Shown here: positions 46,580-56,467 of the stretch, piece after piece | Layout of the letters: every line of letters begins with the position of its first letter | Numbering within the stretch: the first letter of the stretch is position 1 | Assembly: GCF_015594545.1 (NCBI RefSeq) | Contig: NZ_JADIIO010000001.1 | Location: 620,001-684,000, forward strand | DNA from: Staphylococcus durrellii | GTDB lineage: Bacteria > Bacillota > Bacilli > Staphylococcales > Staphylococcaceae | Direction of reading: 5' to 3' | DNA length: 64,000 nucleotides | The notes under the pieces: generated by a model | Told to the model about the DNA's origin: nothing | Seen by the model: the letters and a program-made list of their open reading frames with translations, nothing else | Database searches by the model: none | Position numbers and translations under genes: made by a program

Positions 46580-47338
46580 ATGAATCTTAAACTTGATCAT
46601 TTCGTGCACTATATAAATAATTTATCTGAGTTTAAATATCCTGGGGAGTTGTTAACATTAAATAATGGGGGACGTCATGAACGTTTTGGTACGTTCAATC
46701 GTCTCGCTTATATATCGAATGCTTACATAGAATTGTTAGATATCTACAATAAAGAAACTTTATTAAAAATATCTAAAACAGACGAGGGTAGAGTTGCCTT
46801 TCCTTCTAAATTAGTCCATGACAATTACAAGCAAGGACTAAAAACACTCGCTTTTAGTACGGATGATATTGATTATTTAAAGTTAGAATTAGAATCTAAG
46901 GGCGTTGATATTATTGGCCCAGTTAAGATGAATCGTGTTGATGCAAAGGGGAATAAAATAGAATGGCAACTATTGTACATCAATGAGCTAGAAGAAAAAG
47001 TTAAACCGCCATTTTTTATACAATGGGATGAACCGGATGAAGTGAGAGAGAAGAAATTAGCACCATATAGGCAAAATGAATTTACAGTTAAAAGAGTTCG
47101 CATTGGATGCGAAAATAGAAAGATTACTGCAGCTAAATGGAGACAGTGGTACGAAATGATTGTCGTCAACGATGATGATGACGTCACGGAGTTGCAATTA
47201 CCAAATGACAATGTGATTTATGAATTTTATGATAGTGAAAATCCTAAATATGAAAAAATAGTCTTGCATGATAGCAAGACTAAGGCGTCATATACTTTAA
47301 TAATTAGAGGTCTGAATTATTGTTTCGAAGCAGATTAA
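46580..47338 (+). CDS. VOC-superfamily (glyoxalase-like) protein
   Basis: A 252-residue soluble protein starting LKLDHFVHYINN, the first strand and metal-ligand histidine of the vicinal-oxygen-chelate fold. A second betaalphabetabetabeta unit runs from about 165. It is similar to Glyoxalase_3-type proteins of Firmicutes; the substrate is unknown. It ends by overlapping the convergent small membrane gene by 4 nt. AAGGGGTTTTATCC precedes the ATG. Confidence 0.78.
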   Translation: MNLKLDHFVHYINNLSEFKYPGELLTLNNGGRHERFGTFNRLAYISNAYIELLDIYNKETLLKISKTDEGRVAFPSKLVHDNYKQGLKTLAFSTDDIDYLKLELESKGVDIIGPVKMNRVDAKGNKIEWQLLYINELEEKVKPPFFIQWDEPDEVREKKLAPYRQNEFTVKRVRIGCENRKITAAKWRQWYEMIVVNDDDDVTELQLPNDNVIYEFYDSENPKYEKIVLHDSKTKASYTLIIRGLNYCFEAD

Positions 47339-47586
47339 TAAATGTATTGATAAGCACTATGCGCAATGATGAATATATGCAAGAGGGCCAAAATAAGTGT
47401 TATAATGGCACAGTATGTTGCCACTTTATTAGAACGTATTAATAAAAAGAATAAAGATAATACGAATGTTAACGCTACAAGTAATACACGCAAACTAAAA
47501 TTGTTAATAGTTAAAGGATTAGCTAAACTATGAACAACGATAATGATATTTATGATAAATAATAAGCCAAGGATAATAATTCTCAT
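47335..47586 (-). CDS. Small three-TM membrane protein
   Basis: An 83-residue, almost entirely hydrophobic protein with three TM segments. I do not recognise the family. Its stop overlaps the VOC gene stop by 4 nt on the other strand. AGAAGGTTTACC precedes the ATG as a ribosome site. It lies between the VOC gene and fmhB. Confidence 0.6.
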   Translation of the reverse strand: MRIIILGLLFIINIIIVVHSLANPLTINNFSLRVLLVALTFVLSLFFLLIRSNKVATYCAIITLILALLHIFIIAHSAYQYIY

Positions 47587-47701
47587 GGTAAACCTTCTTT
47601 AATTAGTATTTATTTTATTATATCAAAGACTATGTTATACGTGAAAGATTGAATTGTGCGTTGTATAATTAAAGCACTGTAAAGATAAAGGAGACAGAGA
47701 T

Positions 47702-48952
47702 ATGGAAAAGATGAATATTACAAATCAACAACATGATGCATTTGTGAAAAGTCATCCAAATGGGGATTTACTTCAGTTAACAAAATGGGCCGAAACAAAA
47801 AAATTAACAGGTTGGTATTCTAAGCGTATCGCTGTCGGTGAAAATGGTGAAGTTGTAGGTGTGGGGCAATTATTGTTCAAAAAAGTACCAAAATTACCTT
47901 ATACCCTATGTTACATCTCAAGAGGGTTTGTGACTGATTACTCAAATAAATTAGCCTTAGAAGCTTTATTAGAATATGCAATGCAAATTGCAAAAGAAGA
48001 GAAGGCCTACGCAATTAAAATTGATCCAGACGTAGAAGTAGATAAAGGTATTGACGCCTTAAGAAACTTAAAAGCGTTAGGATTTAAGCATAAAGGTTTT
48101 AAAAATGGATTGTCTAAAGACTATATTCAGCCCCGAATGACAATGATTACACCTATTGATAAAGACGATGAATCATTATTACAAACTTTTGAACGTAGAA
48201 ATCGTTCAAAAGTTAGATTAGCATTAAAACGTGGTACAAAAGTTGAAATATCAAATAGAGCAGGTTTAGAAACTTTTGCAAACTTAATGAAAGTAACTGG
48301 CGAAAGAGACGGCTTTTTAACGAGAGATATTTCATATTTCCAAAATATCTATGATGCATTACATGAAGACGGAGATGCAGAATTGATTTTAGTTAAACTT
48401 GAACCTAAACCAGTGTTAAAAGAATTAAGACAAGAAATGGAAGAATTGGATCAAGAAATCGTTAAATTAACTGAGAAAAAACAAGATAAAAAAACCTTAA
48501 ATAAAATTAAAGATGCAGGTAACAAAAAAGATAAAACGCAGACATTAATCAGTGACTTAGAACAATTAGAAGCAACACATCCAGAAGGCATGTACTTATC
48601 AGGAGCTTTATTGATGTTCTCAGGTGAAAAGGCATACTATTTATATGGTGCTTCATCTAATGAGTTTAGAGACTTTTTACCTAACCATCACATGCAGTTT
48701 GCAATGATGCAATACGCTAGAGATCATGGTGCCAAAACGTATGATTTCGGTGGTACTGATAACGACCCAGATAAAGATTCAGAACACTATGGCTTATGGA
48801 CATTTAAAAAGGTATGGGGAACGTATTTAAGTGAAAAAATCGGTGAATTTGATTATGTCTTAAATAAACCTCTCTATCAAATCATTGAAAATGTAAAACC
48901 TAAATTAACTAAAGCTAAAATACAGCTTTCTAAAAAACTAAAAAGAAAATAA
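47702..48952 (+). CDS. fmhB: Lipid II:glycine glycyltransferase FmhB (FemX)
   Basis: A 416-residue cytoplasmic FemABX enzyme that adds the first glycine of the interpeptide bridge to lipid II, using Gly-tRNA. Essential in S. aureus. Two GNAT-like subdomains are interrupted by a charged coiled-coil arm (about 240-290). Blocks HPNGDLLQLTKWAETKKLTGWY, FERRNRSKVRLALKRG and DFGGTDNDPDKDSEHYGL match S. aureus FmhB. The coiled coil is a few residues shorter. AAAGGAGACAGAGAT precedes the ATG. Confidence 0.97.
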   Translation: MEKMNITNQQHDAFVKSHPNGDLLQLTKWAETKKLTGWYSKRIAVGENGEVVGVGQLLFKKVPKLPYTLCYISRGFVTDYSNKLALEALLEYAMQIAKEEKAYAIKIDPDVEVDKGIDALRNLKALGFKHKGFKNGLSKDYIQPRMTMITPIDKDDESLLQTFERRNRSKVRLALKRGTKVEISNRAGLETFANLMKVTGERDGFLTRDISYFQNIYDALHEDGDAELILVKLEPKPVLKELRQEMEELDQEIVKLTEKKQDKKTLNKIKDAGNKKDKTQTLISDLEQLEATHPEGMYLSGALLMFSGEKAYYLYGASSNEFRDFLPNHHMQFAMMQYARDHGAKTYDFGGTDNDPDKDSEHYGLWTFKKVWGTYLSEKIGEFDYVLNKPLYQIIENVKPKLTKAKIQLSKKLKRK

Positions 48953-48964
48953 TGTAATAACTAT

Positions 48965-49004
48965 AAAACTGTCGACAAAATTAGGCTTTGTCGACAGTTT
49001 TTAT
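48965..49004 (+). terminator. Terminator of fmhB
   Basis: AAAACTGTCGACAAA pairs perfectly with TTTGTCGACAGTTTT over seven bases. Confidence 0.95.
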
Positions 49005-49206
49005 ATTTTTAGAAAGAACCATATATGTATAACTTAGATTATTGTAAACATGTAATATAGTCAGTGGTTATAAATAGATGTCTATTTAATAAATCTTAAA
49101 TCTAATGTGCAAAAATTATTTGCATTAATTTATAATAAGGAACTTAATATGGTTAGATTTATGGTAAATTATTATTAAATTCATATTTTGATGGGAGTAT
49201 AATTAA

Positions 49207-52200
49207 ATGATAAAAAAATTGCTACAGTTTTCACTTGGTAATAAATTTGCTATCTTTCTGATGGTGTTACTAGTGATTCTCGGTGGTGTTTATTCGAGTG
49301 TAAAACTGAAACAAGAGTTATTACCGGATGTTGAGCCACCTACGATGACTATTCAAACTTCTATGCCTGGAGCTACACCGACTGCGGTGAAAGATGATAT
49401 AAGTGATAAAATTGATGATCAAATACGCTCAATGGCAGACGTTAAAGATGTTAGTGCTGAATCTATTCAAAATTCGTCTATGGTCACTGTGAAATATGAA
49501 GACGGTACTGATATGAATAAAGCTGAAAACGACTTAAAAAAAGAATTAGATAAAATTAAATTTAAAAGTGGTGTTAAAGAACCTGAAATAACACGTAACA
49601 CTATGGATGCCTTTCCAATCGTAGCTTATTCTTTTACCAATAAAGAAGATAATTTAAAAGATGCAACTAAAAAAATAAATCAACATTTAATACCTAAACT
49701 CCAGCAAGTAAAAGGTGTTCAAAATGCACAGGTTAATGGACAGACTAAACGTGAAGTTTCAATTAAATTTGACGAAGCGAAGCTTAGAAAGAATCATCTA
49801 ACTGAACAAGATGTCCAGAAATATATTAAAAATGCTACAAGTGAAACACCATTAGGTTTATTCCAATTTGATGATACCGATAAGTCAGTCGTCATTGATG
49901 GAAAATATAAATCTGTAGATGCTCTAAAAAATCTAACTATTCCACAACAAGGTGCTGCTAGTGGTGGAAGTAGTGAAGACGGTGGACAACAAGCAAGTAA
50001 AATGATGTCGTCTCAATCAAGTGACCAAGATAGTTCATCTTCATCTGTTAAGTTAAAAGATATAGCTGATGTTAATTTAGGTGATACACGGGACAGTATT
50101 TCTAAAACGAATGGTAAAGATGCATTAAATGTACAAATTACCAAAGCTCAAGATGCTAATACCGTCCAAGTTGCTGACGATGTACAAGACAAAATTAATG
50201 ACTTTAAAAAGCAAAATCCTGAAATGGAATCTCATATCGTTATGGATACTGCTAAACCAATTAAAGACTCGTTACACACGATGATAGAGAAGGCGCTATT
50301 AGGTACAATAGTGGCAATCATTGTTATTTTATTATTCCTAAGAAACATTAAAATGACAACTATTTCAATCGTATCTATACCATTGTCTATATTAATTGCA
50401 ATGATTGCACTGAAGTTGTCGAATATATCATTAAACATATTAACACTAGGTGCATTAACTGTAGCTATCGGTAGGGTGATCGATGATTCGATAGTTGTAG
50501 TAGAAAATATTTATCGTAGACTTGCAGATAAAAATGAACAATTGGTAAAAGATGATTTAATAACAAGTGCAACAAAAGAAGTGTTTAAACCTATTTTATC
50601 TTCTACAATAGTTACAATCATTGTCTTCTTACCATTAGCATTTGTTAGTGGTTCAGTGGGAGAAATGTTTAGACCATTTGCATTGGCAATAACATTTAGT
50701 TTATTAGCTTCTTTATTAGTATCAATAACAATTGTACCTGCATTAGGCTCTACATTTTTCAATAAAGGACTTAAACGTAAAAAAGAAAATTCACTTGGCA
50801 TAATAAGTTCAAATTATAGAAAAGTATTGTCATGGTCGCTAAATCATAAATGGATTATATTGTTATTGAGTACAGCCATTTTAATTGCCAGTATTGTACT
50901 TGGTGTTGCTAAGATAGGTACGAGTTATATCTCTACAGGTGATGACAAATATATGGCATTGACTTATACGCCAAAACCTGGTGAAACAGAAGGTAAGGTA
51001 TTAGACCATGCCGAACAAGTGCAAAAATATTTAAATTCTAAAAATAAAGTTAAAACAGTGCAATATTCCGTTGGGGGGGCTTCTCCTACTGATCCGACAG
51101 GTAGTACGAATAGTTTAGCGTTAATGGTTCAATATGATTCAAATACACCAAATTTTGATAAAGAACCCGATAAAGTACTTAAACATATTAGTAAATATGA
51201 TAGTCCTGGTGAATGGGGCAACCAAGATATGGGTACAGGTGGCAGTAATAATAAAATTGAAATTGATGTTACTGGACCTTCGTTAGCCAAAATCAAAGGT
51301 ACTGTTAATAAAATTGAAAATAGCATGAAAAAGGAAAATGGTATAGCTAATGTGAAGTCAGATTTATCGCAAACATACGAACAATATAATGTTAAAGTAG
51401 ATCATGATAAAGCTGCTAAACAAGGTATTACAGCTTCTCAATTAGCAATGACATTAAATCAAAATACCCCTGACCAAACTGTGACCACTGTCAAAGATGG
51501 TGGCAAAAATGTTAATGTCAAAATTAAACAAGACAAGGTAACGAATTGGAGTAAATCTAAATTAGAAAATACGAAAGTACCTTCACAAAGTGGCCAGGAA
51601 GTTAAACTAAATGATATAGCAAGTTTAGAAAAAACGTCCACGCCAAATAAAATTAAAACTGAAGCCGGTGATTATACATCTACGGTTTCTGGTAAAGTAA
51701 CGAGTAGTAATGTTGGCGGCGTTTCTCAACAAATGATTTCTAAAGTGAATAAAATGGATAAACCTAATAGTGTGAAAGTCAAAGTTGGTGGTGCTAATGA
51801 TGACATCGGCAACGCAATCACTCAATTATCTTTAGCGATGTTAGCCGCTATTATTATCGTGTACTTAGTGTTGGTATTAACGTTTAAAGGTGCGTTAGCT
51901 CCATTTACAATATTATTCTCACTTCCGTATACAGTTATAGGCGTAGTACTAGCGTTAGTTATTACAGGAGAAACTTTATCAGTGCCAAGTATGATCGGTA
52001 TGCTAATGCTAATAGGTATTGTTGTTACTAACGCTATCGTACTTATTGATAGAGTGATAAATAACGAGAAATCTGGTATGTCTATGAAAGAGGCATTGAT
52101 AGAAGCAGGAGGCGTACGTATAAGACCTATACTTATGACTGCTTTAGCAACGATAGGGGCGCTTATTCCGATGTTATTTGGTGAAGATAGTTCTATGTTA

Positions 52201-52335
52201 ATTTCTAAAGGCATGGCTGCGACAGTTATAGGTGGTTTAATTTCTTCTACGATATTAACATTAATCGTAGTACCGGTTATTTATGAAATATTGATGACTA
52301 TAAAGAATAAAGTAATGCGCAAGTTCAATAGATAA
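49207..52335 (+). CDS. RND-superfamily efflux pump (AcrB/HAE1-like)
   Basis: A 1042-residue membrane pump with 12 expected TM helices and two large extracytoplasmic loops. The TM4 proton-relay segment LTVAIGRVIDDSIVVVENIYR and the counterpart MLMLIGIVVTNAIVLIDRVI are both present. A Ser/Gly/Gln-rich low-complexity insert lies at about residues 255-280. It corresponds to SA2056 of S. aureus, downstream of fmhB there too; the substrate is not established. A run of seven G (51073-51079) lies in the reading frame. The start has GGGAGTATAATTAA upstream. Confidence 0.9.
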   Translation: MIKKLLQFSLGNKFAIFLMVLLVILGGVYSSVKLKQELLPDVEPPTMTIQTSMPGATPTAVKDDISDKIDDQIRSMADVKDVSAESIQNSSMVTVKYEDGTDMNKAENDLKKELDKIKFKSGVKEPEITRNTMDAFPIVAYSFTNKEDNLKDATKKINQHLIPKLQQVKGVQNAQVNGQTKREVSIKFDEAKLRKNHLTEQDVQKYIKNATSETPLGLFQFDDTDKSVVIDGKYKSVDALKNLTIPQQGAASGGSSEDGGQQASKMMSSQSSDQDSSSSSVKLKDIADVNLGDTRDSISKTNGKDALNVQITKAQDANTVQVADDVQDKINDFKKQNPEMESHIVMDTAKPIKDSLHTMIEKALLGTIVAIIVILLFLRNIKMTTISIVSIPLSILIAMIALKLSNISLNILTLGALTVAIGRVIDDSIVVVENIYRRLADKNEQLVKDDLITSATKEVFKPILSSTIVTIIVFLPLAFVSGSVGEMFRPFALAITFSLLASLLVSITIVPALGSTFFNKGLKRKKENSLGIISSNYRKVLSWSLNHKWIILLLSTAILIASIVLGVAKIGTSYISTGDDKYMALTYTPKPGETEGKVLDHAEQVQKYLNSKNKVKTVQYSVGGASPTDPTGSTNSLALMVQYDSNTPNFDKEPDKVLKHISKYDSPGEWGNQDMGTGGSNNKIEIDVTGPSLAKIKGTVNKIENSMKKENGIANVKSDLSQTYEQYNVKVDHDKAAKQGITASQLAMTLNQNTPDQTVTTVKDGGKNVNVKIKQDKVTNWSKSKLENTKVPSQSGQEVKLNDIASLEKTSTPNKIKTEAGDYTSTVSGKVTSSNVGGVSQQMISKVNKMDKPNSVKVKVGGANDDIGNAITQLSLAMLAAIIIVYLVLVLTFKGALAPFTILFSLPYTVIGVVLALVITGETLSVPSMIGMLMLIGIVVTNAIVLIDRVINNEKSGMSMKEALIEAGGVRIRPILMTALATIGALIPMLFGEDSSMLISKGMAATVIGGLISSTILTLIVVPVIYEILMTIKNKVMRKFNR

Positions 52336-52340
52336 TACAA

Positions 52341-52377
52341 AAAGAGGTCAAAACGTAAGTGTTTTGACCTCCTTTTA
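52341..52377 (+). terminator. Terminator of the RND gene
   Basis: AGAGGTCAAAAC and GTTTTGACCT form a stem followed by CCTTTT. It is also usable by the minus-strand gene at 52451. Confidence 0.85.
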
Positions 52378-52450
52378 TGTTGCTATATAATGTGTATGAA
52401 CATAAATAAACAAGCATCGTTATGGCATAATAAGATGCTTGTTGTATGAT

Positions 52451-52768
52451 TTAGTATAAAATAAGCGTTAAAATAATATATATAACCATTAAAATGATCG
52501 TGACTATATTTAAGATATTAACGGCTTTTGAATCTTGCTTATTATATTTAAATGCAGTTATTTCAACATTTCCAATAAGAAGTAGAAGAATAACGAACAC
52601 CCACCAGTTTACTGCAGCAAAGGATAATGTAGTCAATGCGACTACTAATATTAATAAGATAGCCATAATAATTCTTAAAATTTTAGTAAAGATAGTATTC
52701 ATTTTATAGATGCTTATATAACTAACAATTAAATAAAGAAGTGGTAATAAGATAAGATAAAGTTGCAT
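52451..52768 (-). CDS. Hypothetical four-TM membrane protein
   Basis: A 105-residue hydrophobic protein with about four TM segments and a central KYNKQDSK polar loop. The family is not recognised. AAGGATGTTAAATC precedes the ATG. It lies between the RND pump and a small SE1832-type gene on the same strand. Confidence 0.6.
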   Translation of the reverse strand: MQLYLILLPLLYLIVSYISIYKMNTIFTKILRIIMAILLILVVALTTLSFAAVNWWVFVILLLLIGNVEITAFKYNKQDSKAVNILNIVTIILMVIYIILTLILY

Positions 52769-52831
52769 GATTTAACATCCTTTCGAAGTTCGTTCTAATC
52801 TTAGCATGAATGTAATATTCTGACTAGAATG

Positions 52832-53008
52832 CTAATTTTTAGATTGTTTATTTATTTCTGAACGGACTGAAGCAATTTCTTCTTCAATTTTTGCTAGTTG
52901 ACGGTGTAGAGGATCGATATCTTGATTTAAAGATTCTCTTTTTTCAAGATCGTTTTGTAATCTTACATAATCATCTTTAAGTTCCATTAATTTAGAATTT
53001 AAATCCAT
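52832..53008 (-). CDS. SE1832-family small coiled-coil protein
   Basis: A 58-residue protein, MDLNSKLMELKDDYVRLQND at the N terminus, with heptad-like leucines and charged residues throughout, so one long helix or coiled coil. The length, start and RLQNDLEKRESLNQDIDPL block fit the staphylococcal SE1832 family of unknown function. AAGGAGAATCAGT precedes the ATG. It is easily missed because of its size, yet the frame is clean from start to TAG. Confidence 0.8.
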   Translation of the reverse strand: MDLNSKLMELKDDYVRLQNDLEKRESLNQDIDPLHRQLAKIEEEIASVRSEINKQSKN

Positions 53009-53148
53009 ACTGATTCTCCTTATTTATAAATAAAAAATATTTAATAATATTAATTAAATTATAACATGAAATTGATAGCTTCTAAAATAACAAGTAAGTA
53101 TGTTATAGTATGAAAATGTAATGAAAACGGAATGAAAGAAGGATTACT

Positions 53149-54057
53149 GTGACGCAACAATTTATTATTATTATTTTACTAATAGCACTAGGTTATATAT
53201 TGAAGCGGCTTAACTACTTTAAAGCTAACGATAGTCAGATTTTTGCAACATTGGTATTGAATATCACACTTCCTTCTTTAGTTATTGTTAATTTAAATAA
53301 AGCGGATTTAGATATTTCATTATCTATATTGCCTATCATGATGATATGTTTTGGTATTATTTCTAAAATTATTGTTATCTGGTGCTTTCTGAATAAAGAT
53401 AATCAAATCAGGGGTACAATGGGGATGATGACGGCATCATTAAACATCGGTTTATTTGCTTACCCACTTGTTGCGACGATATGGCCTGAAAAAGGTATGA
53501 TTTATTTTGGTATGGCTGATATAGGTGGGGCCATTATAATGTTTGGTGTTACTTATTTCGTAGGTAGTTATTTTAGTAATGGGGCAGACAATTTTGATTT
53601 TAAATATTTAGGTAAAAATATTGTAAAGTCAGTACCATTAATGACGTACATTATTATGTTTATTCTAAATTTATCTAATATTCATTTTCCTTCGCCAGTT
53701 ATTAGTTTCTTCTCAACGTTATCTAAAGCGAATATGCCACTATCAATGATTTTATTAGGATTAATGTTGAGTTTTAAAATTGAACAACGTTATTTACCTC
53801 TTGTTGCTAAGTATTTAGGTCTGCATTATGGTATTGCATTAATAGCTGGTTTAATAGTTCATTATTTGTTACCAGTACATGATGAAATGATCAAAACGAC
53901 ATTGCAAGTTGCATGGTTGTTACCAGTTGGTGTGTCTGTGATTCCGTATGCGATTCAATTTAAATATAAAACATTGCCAATTATTGGCATGGTTACCAAC
54001 TTAACAATAGTGATTAGTATAATAATATTGTATGTGTATCAGGCAATTTTTGTATAA
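53149..54057 (+). CDS. AEC-family (auxin efflux carrier) transporter
   Basis: A 302-residue membrane protein with ten hydrophobic segments in a 5+5 arrangement. The N-terminal IIILLIALGYILKRLNYF, NITLPSLVIVNL and TASLNIGLFAYPLV are typical of the AEC family. Bacterial members move malate, malonate or related acids; the substrate is not known here. The start is a GTG at 53149 with GAAAGAAGGATTACT upstream. It is transcribed alone. Confidence 0.87.
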   Translation: MTQQFIIIILLIALGYILKRLNYFKANDSQIFATLVLNITLPSLVIVNLNKADLDISLSILPIMMICFGIISKIIVIWCFLNKDNQIRGTMGMMTASLNIGLFAYPLVATIWPEKGMIYFGMADIGGAIIMFGVTYFVGSYFSNGADNFDFKYLGKNIVKSVPLMTYIIMFILNLSNIHFPSPVISFFSTLSKANMPLSMILLGLMLSFKIEQRYLPLVAKYLGLHYGIALIAGLIVHYLLPVHDEMIKTTLQVAWLLPVGVSVIPYAIQFKYKTLPIIGMVTNLTIVISIIILYVYQAIFV

Positions 54058-54083
54058 AATTAAGGGTCAATAGCTTTAATATG

Positions 54084-54115
54084 AAATGCGAATCTATATG
54101 GGTTCGCATTTTTTG
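54084..54115 (+). terminator. Terminator of the AEC gene
   Basis: AAATGCGAA pairs with TTCGCATTT and then TTTT. The following 290 nt show no gene. Confidence 0.88.
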
Positions 54116-54402
54116 TTTATTTAAAAATGTGTTTTGAATAGTGATTTACTATAAGAAATACTCGAGACACTTATTATTCTGTCAGGAGTCTTGCTCAAAA
54201 TATAAAATCTTCTAGTCTTTAGGGATTAATTTTGAACTATAGCAGGCATGTAATAATTTAAACAAGTGGTTATATGTATTAAATAAATGAACTGTGCTTT
54301 TTTAGGGGTATGGTTTTCTTATTTTCATGTAGCAAATAGATGTGCTGTTTATTTATAAGTCTTTACAATAAATCTATTTTAATGTAAATATTACGATTAC
54401 AT

Positions 54403-54447
54403 ATAAAAAAACAGATGAAACACTTATAGATTCAAGTGTTTCATCTG
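54403..54447 (-). terminator. Terminator of glcU-gdh
   Basis: CAGATGAAACACTT pairs perfectly with AAGTGTTTCATCTG. On the minus strand seven T follow the stem. Confidence 0.92.
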
Positions 54448-54489
54448 CCTAGTGAAGCTGAGAATTATAATATTAAAGTAAGATTATAT

Positions 54490-55281
54490 TTAACCTTTAC
54501 CGCCCATAAATGCAGGGTAGTTAGTCATACCACCATCTACATAAATAGTAGTTCCGTGAATATAGTCAGAGAATTCAGAAGCTAAGAATAGTGCTACATT
54601 AGCTACTTGATTAGCTTCTCCGATTTCTTTAGCTGGAATCATTTCTAAAGTTTCAGCACGTGTAGTTGGATCTGAGAATTTTTCGCGTGTATGTTCTGTA
54701 ACAATAGCTCCCGGTGAAATATTATTGATGCGAATACCATATTGTGCATATTCCATTGACATTGTTTCCATCATTAATTTTAAGCCGCCTTTACTTGCTG
54801 CGTAGTTAACGTAGTTTGGCCATGGAATTGTGTCATGCACACTAGAAGTGTTAATTATAACACCTTTTTTGTCTTCATTTAAGAAATGGTTAACTGCTGC
54901 TTTAGCGCCCATGAAAGCACCAGTTAAGTTGATATCGATTACTTTTTGCCATTCTGCTACTGACATTTCATGAGTTGGGATAGGTTTTTCGAAACCTGCG
55001 TTATTCATCATAACATCAACTGTACCGAATTCATTGATAGCCGTTTGTACAAGGTTATTAACGTCATCTTCAGCTGATACATCACCCTGAACTTTAATTG
55101 CTTGTCCGCCAGCATTTTCAATTAATTTAATAGTTTTATTTACATCTTCTATATGCTGTTTACTTAAATAGTTCATGACTACTTTTGCTTTACATTTACC
55201 AAATTCTTCTGAGAAAGCTTTACCTAAACCGCTTCCTGCACCAGTGATTATGACTACTTTATTTTCTAAATCTTTAAACAT
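54490..55281 (-). CDS. gdh: Glucose 1-dehydrogenase (SDR family)
   Basis: A 263-residue NAD(P)-dependent short-chain dehydrogenase. The cofactor motif TGAGSGLGKAF, NNAG, catalytic Ser in NTSSVHDTIPW and YAASKGG (YxxxK) are all present. The pattern NAGFEKP.., HEMSVAEW and the end GGMTNYPAFMGGKG are those of Bacillus glucose dehydrogenases. It oxidises glucose to gluconolactone in the cytosol. It is the second gene of glcU-gdh, a pair described in S. xylosus. GGAGGACAATGGA precedes the ATG. Confidence 0.92.
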   Translation of the reverse strand: MFKDLENKVVIITGAGSGLGKAFSEEFGKCKAKVVMNYLSKQHIEDVNKTIKLIENAGGQAIKVQGDVSAEDDVNNLVQTAINEFGTVDVMMNNAGFEKPIPTHEMSVAEWQKVIDINLTGAFMGAKAAVNHFLNEDKKGVIINTSSVHDTIPWPNYVNYAASKGGLKLMMETMSMEYAQYGIRINNISPGAIVTEHTREKFSDPTTRAETLEMIPAKEIGEANQVANVALFLASEFSDYIHGTTIYVDGGMTNYPAFMGGKG

Positions 55282-55302
55282 TCCATTGTCCTCCTTAAAT
55301 TG

Positions 55303-56160
55303 TTAAGCTTTTAAATTTCCTAAAATAAAGGCAGCAACAATGATTAATATAATACCTGACCATATGCCAATCATTTGACGTCTGTCTTTACGTTCACCTA
55401 ATAAATAAATACCACCTAATGTAGATACGATAACGAGTAATTGTGAAAATGAGAAACTTGTAGCTACGCCGACTCTAGGTTGAGAGTAGAACATAAATAA
55501 GTTACCAATGCCCCATACGACACCTGGTATTAAATTTAAAGTAGTACTCTTAATTGAAGTCTCATGTTTCATAGATAAGATAAAGCCACCGATTGCCATA
55601 CCTATTGATTGGAAGAATAATGCGCTTGTGCCATCGACGCCGAAAATTTGAGCTACAACGACATAAACAACATAACCAACCGTTGAAATTAATAGGATAA
55701 CCATTGCTTTACCAAATTTACTATTACTTCCAGTTGCTTCGTTTTTACCTTTTAATGATGTTAAAGCAATACCGATAACTAATAAAATCATGGCTAATAA
55801 GCCTAAAATAACTTGTGTTCCAGTACTCCATTCACCTAAGAAAACAGCACTAAATAATGTTGTACCTACTAACTGCATACCAGTTGAAATAGGCATTGTT
55901 TTAGAAACACCAATTAAATTAACTGACTTCAATTGGTAACCTTGTCCTAATGCCCAGAATACACCTGATATTAACCCTACTACAATAACGATGGGGTGAT
56001 CGAATTGCGCTTGTCCCGATAATAGTAAAATAACGCCTATAATTAACGTCCCTAAAGTAGTACCTCTAATTTGGTTAAAAGGTCCTCCGCCGACTAATAC
56101 GTTAATTAATACTACACTACCCCAAAATATTGCAGGCAGTAAGGCTATTAAAAAATCCAT
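55303..56160 (-). CDS. glcU: Glucose uptake protein GlcU
   Basis: A 285-residue, ten-TM protein of the GRP/RhaT drug-metabolite superfamily that imports glucose without phosphorylation. [24 protein letters not shown] and [11 protein letters not shown] are signatures. I place the start at the ATG at 56160 (MDFLIALL); an in-frame GTG at 56172 would add four residues. The leader region 56162-56185 is almost fully complementary to RsaI, so translation is likely repressed by that sRNA. A weak promoter, TTTACT-17-TATTAT, lies upstream. Confidence 0.92.
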   Translation of the reverse strand: MDFLIALLPAIFWGSVVLINVLVGGGPFNQIRGTTLGTLIIGVILLLSGQAQFDHPIVIVVGLISGVFWALGQGYQLKSVNLIGVSKTMPISTGMQLVGTTLFSAVFLGEWSTGTQVILGLLAMILLVIGIALTSLKGKNEATGSNSKFGKAMVILLISTVGYVVYVVVAQIFGVDGTSALFFQSIGMAIGGFILSMKHETSIKSTTLNLIPGVVWGIGNLFMFYSQPRVGVATSFSFSQLLVIVSTLGGIYLLGERKDRRQMIGIWSGIILIIVAAFILGNLKA

Positions 56161-56161
56161 A

Positions 56162-56185
56162 TTACTACTCACTTCTCTCTCTAAT
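56162..56185 (-). promoter_or_regulatory. Predicted RsaI target site over the glcU ribosome-binding region
   Basis: The 24 nt ending one base before the glcU ATG pair with RsaI 8065-8088: 19 Watson-Crick pairs, 4 G-U pairs and one C-A mismatch, without gaps. The site covers the AGTGAG ribosome-binding segment, so pairing would block initiation. Confidence 0.75.
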
Positions 56186-56282
56186 ATTTTTATGTGGGAG
56201 CTATATATTTAAAATAGCTACAACTAAATATAATAAATTAAATTAATAAGCTAGTAAATCAAACCGGATTCATTTTTTTGTG

Positions 56283-56297
56283 TGAAAGCGTTTTTAT
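56283..56297 (-). promoter_or_regulatory. cre-like site upstream of glcU
   Basis: Minus strand ATAAAAACGCTTTCA fits the cre consensus except for A in place of G at position 3. It is upstream of the presumed promoter, so the effect (activation or none) is unclear. Confidence 0.4.
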
Positions 56298-56369
56298 TTT
56301 ATTTTGTTTTAATTAAAAGCAACTTATAACATTAAAGTAGTTACTTCAAGTAAATATATTTATATAATG

Positions 56370-56414
56370 AAAACAAAAAGAACTCAGTATGCGTAATAAT
56401 AAGCAACTAAGTTC
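56370..56414 (-). terminator. Probable terminator of the minus-strand GNAT gene
   Basis: GAACTCAGT pairs with ACTAAGTTC (one mismatch). The A-rich run AAAACAAAAA beside it is a broken T tract on the minus strand. The loop is 17 nt. Confidence 0.55.
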
Positions 56415-56467
56415 CATGTATATAAAGATAGGTGATCACAAGTATATAGAATATGTCGTTTTGCTCT

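Noticed and set aside
51822..52214. 130-codon open frame opposite the RND pump
   Set aside because: Mirror of a conserved TM region; no ribosome site and no recognisable protein.
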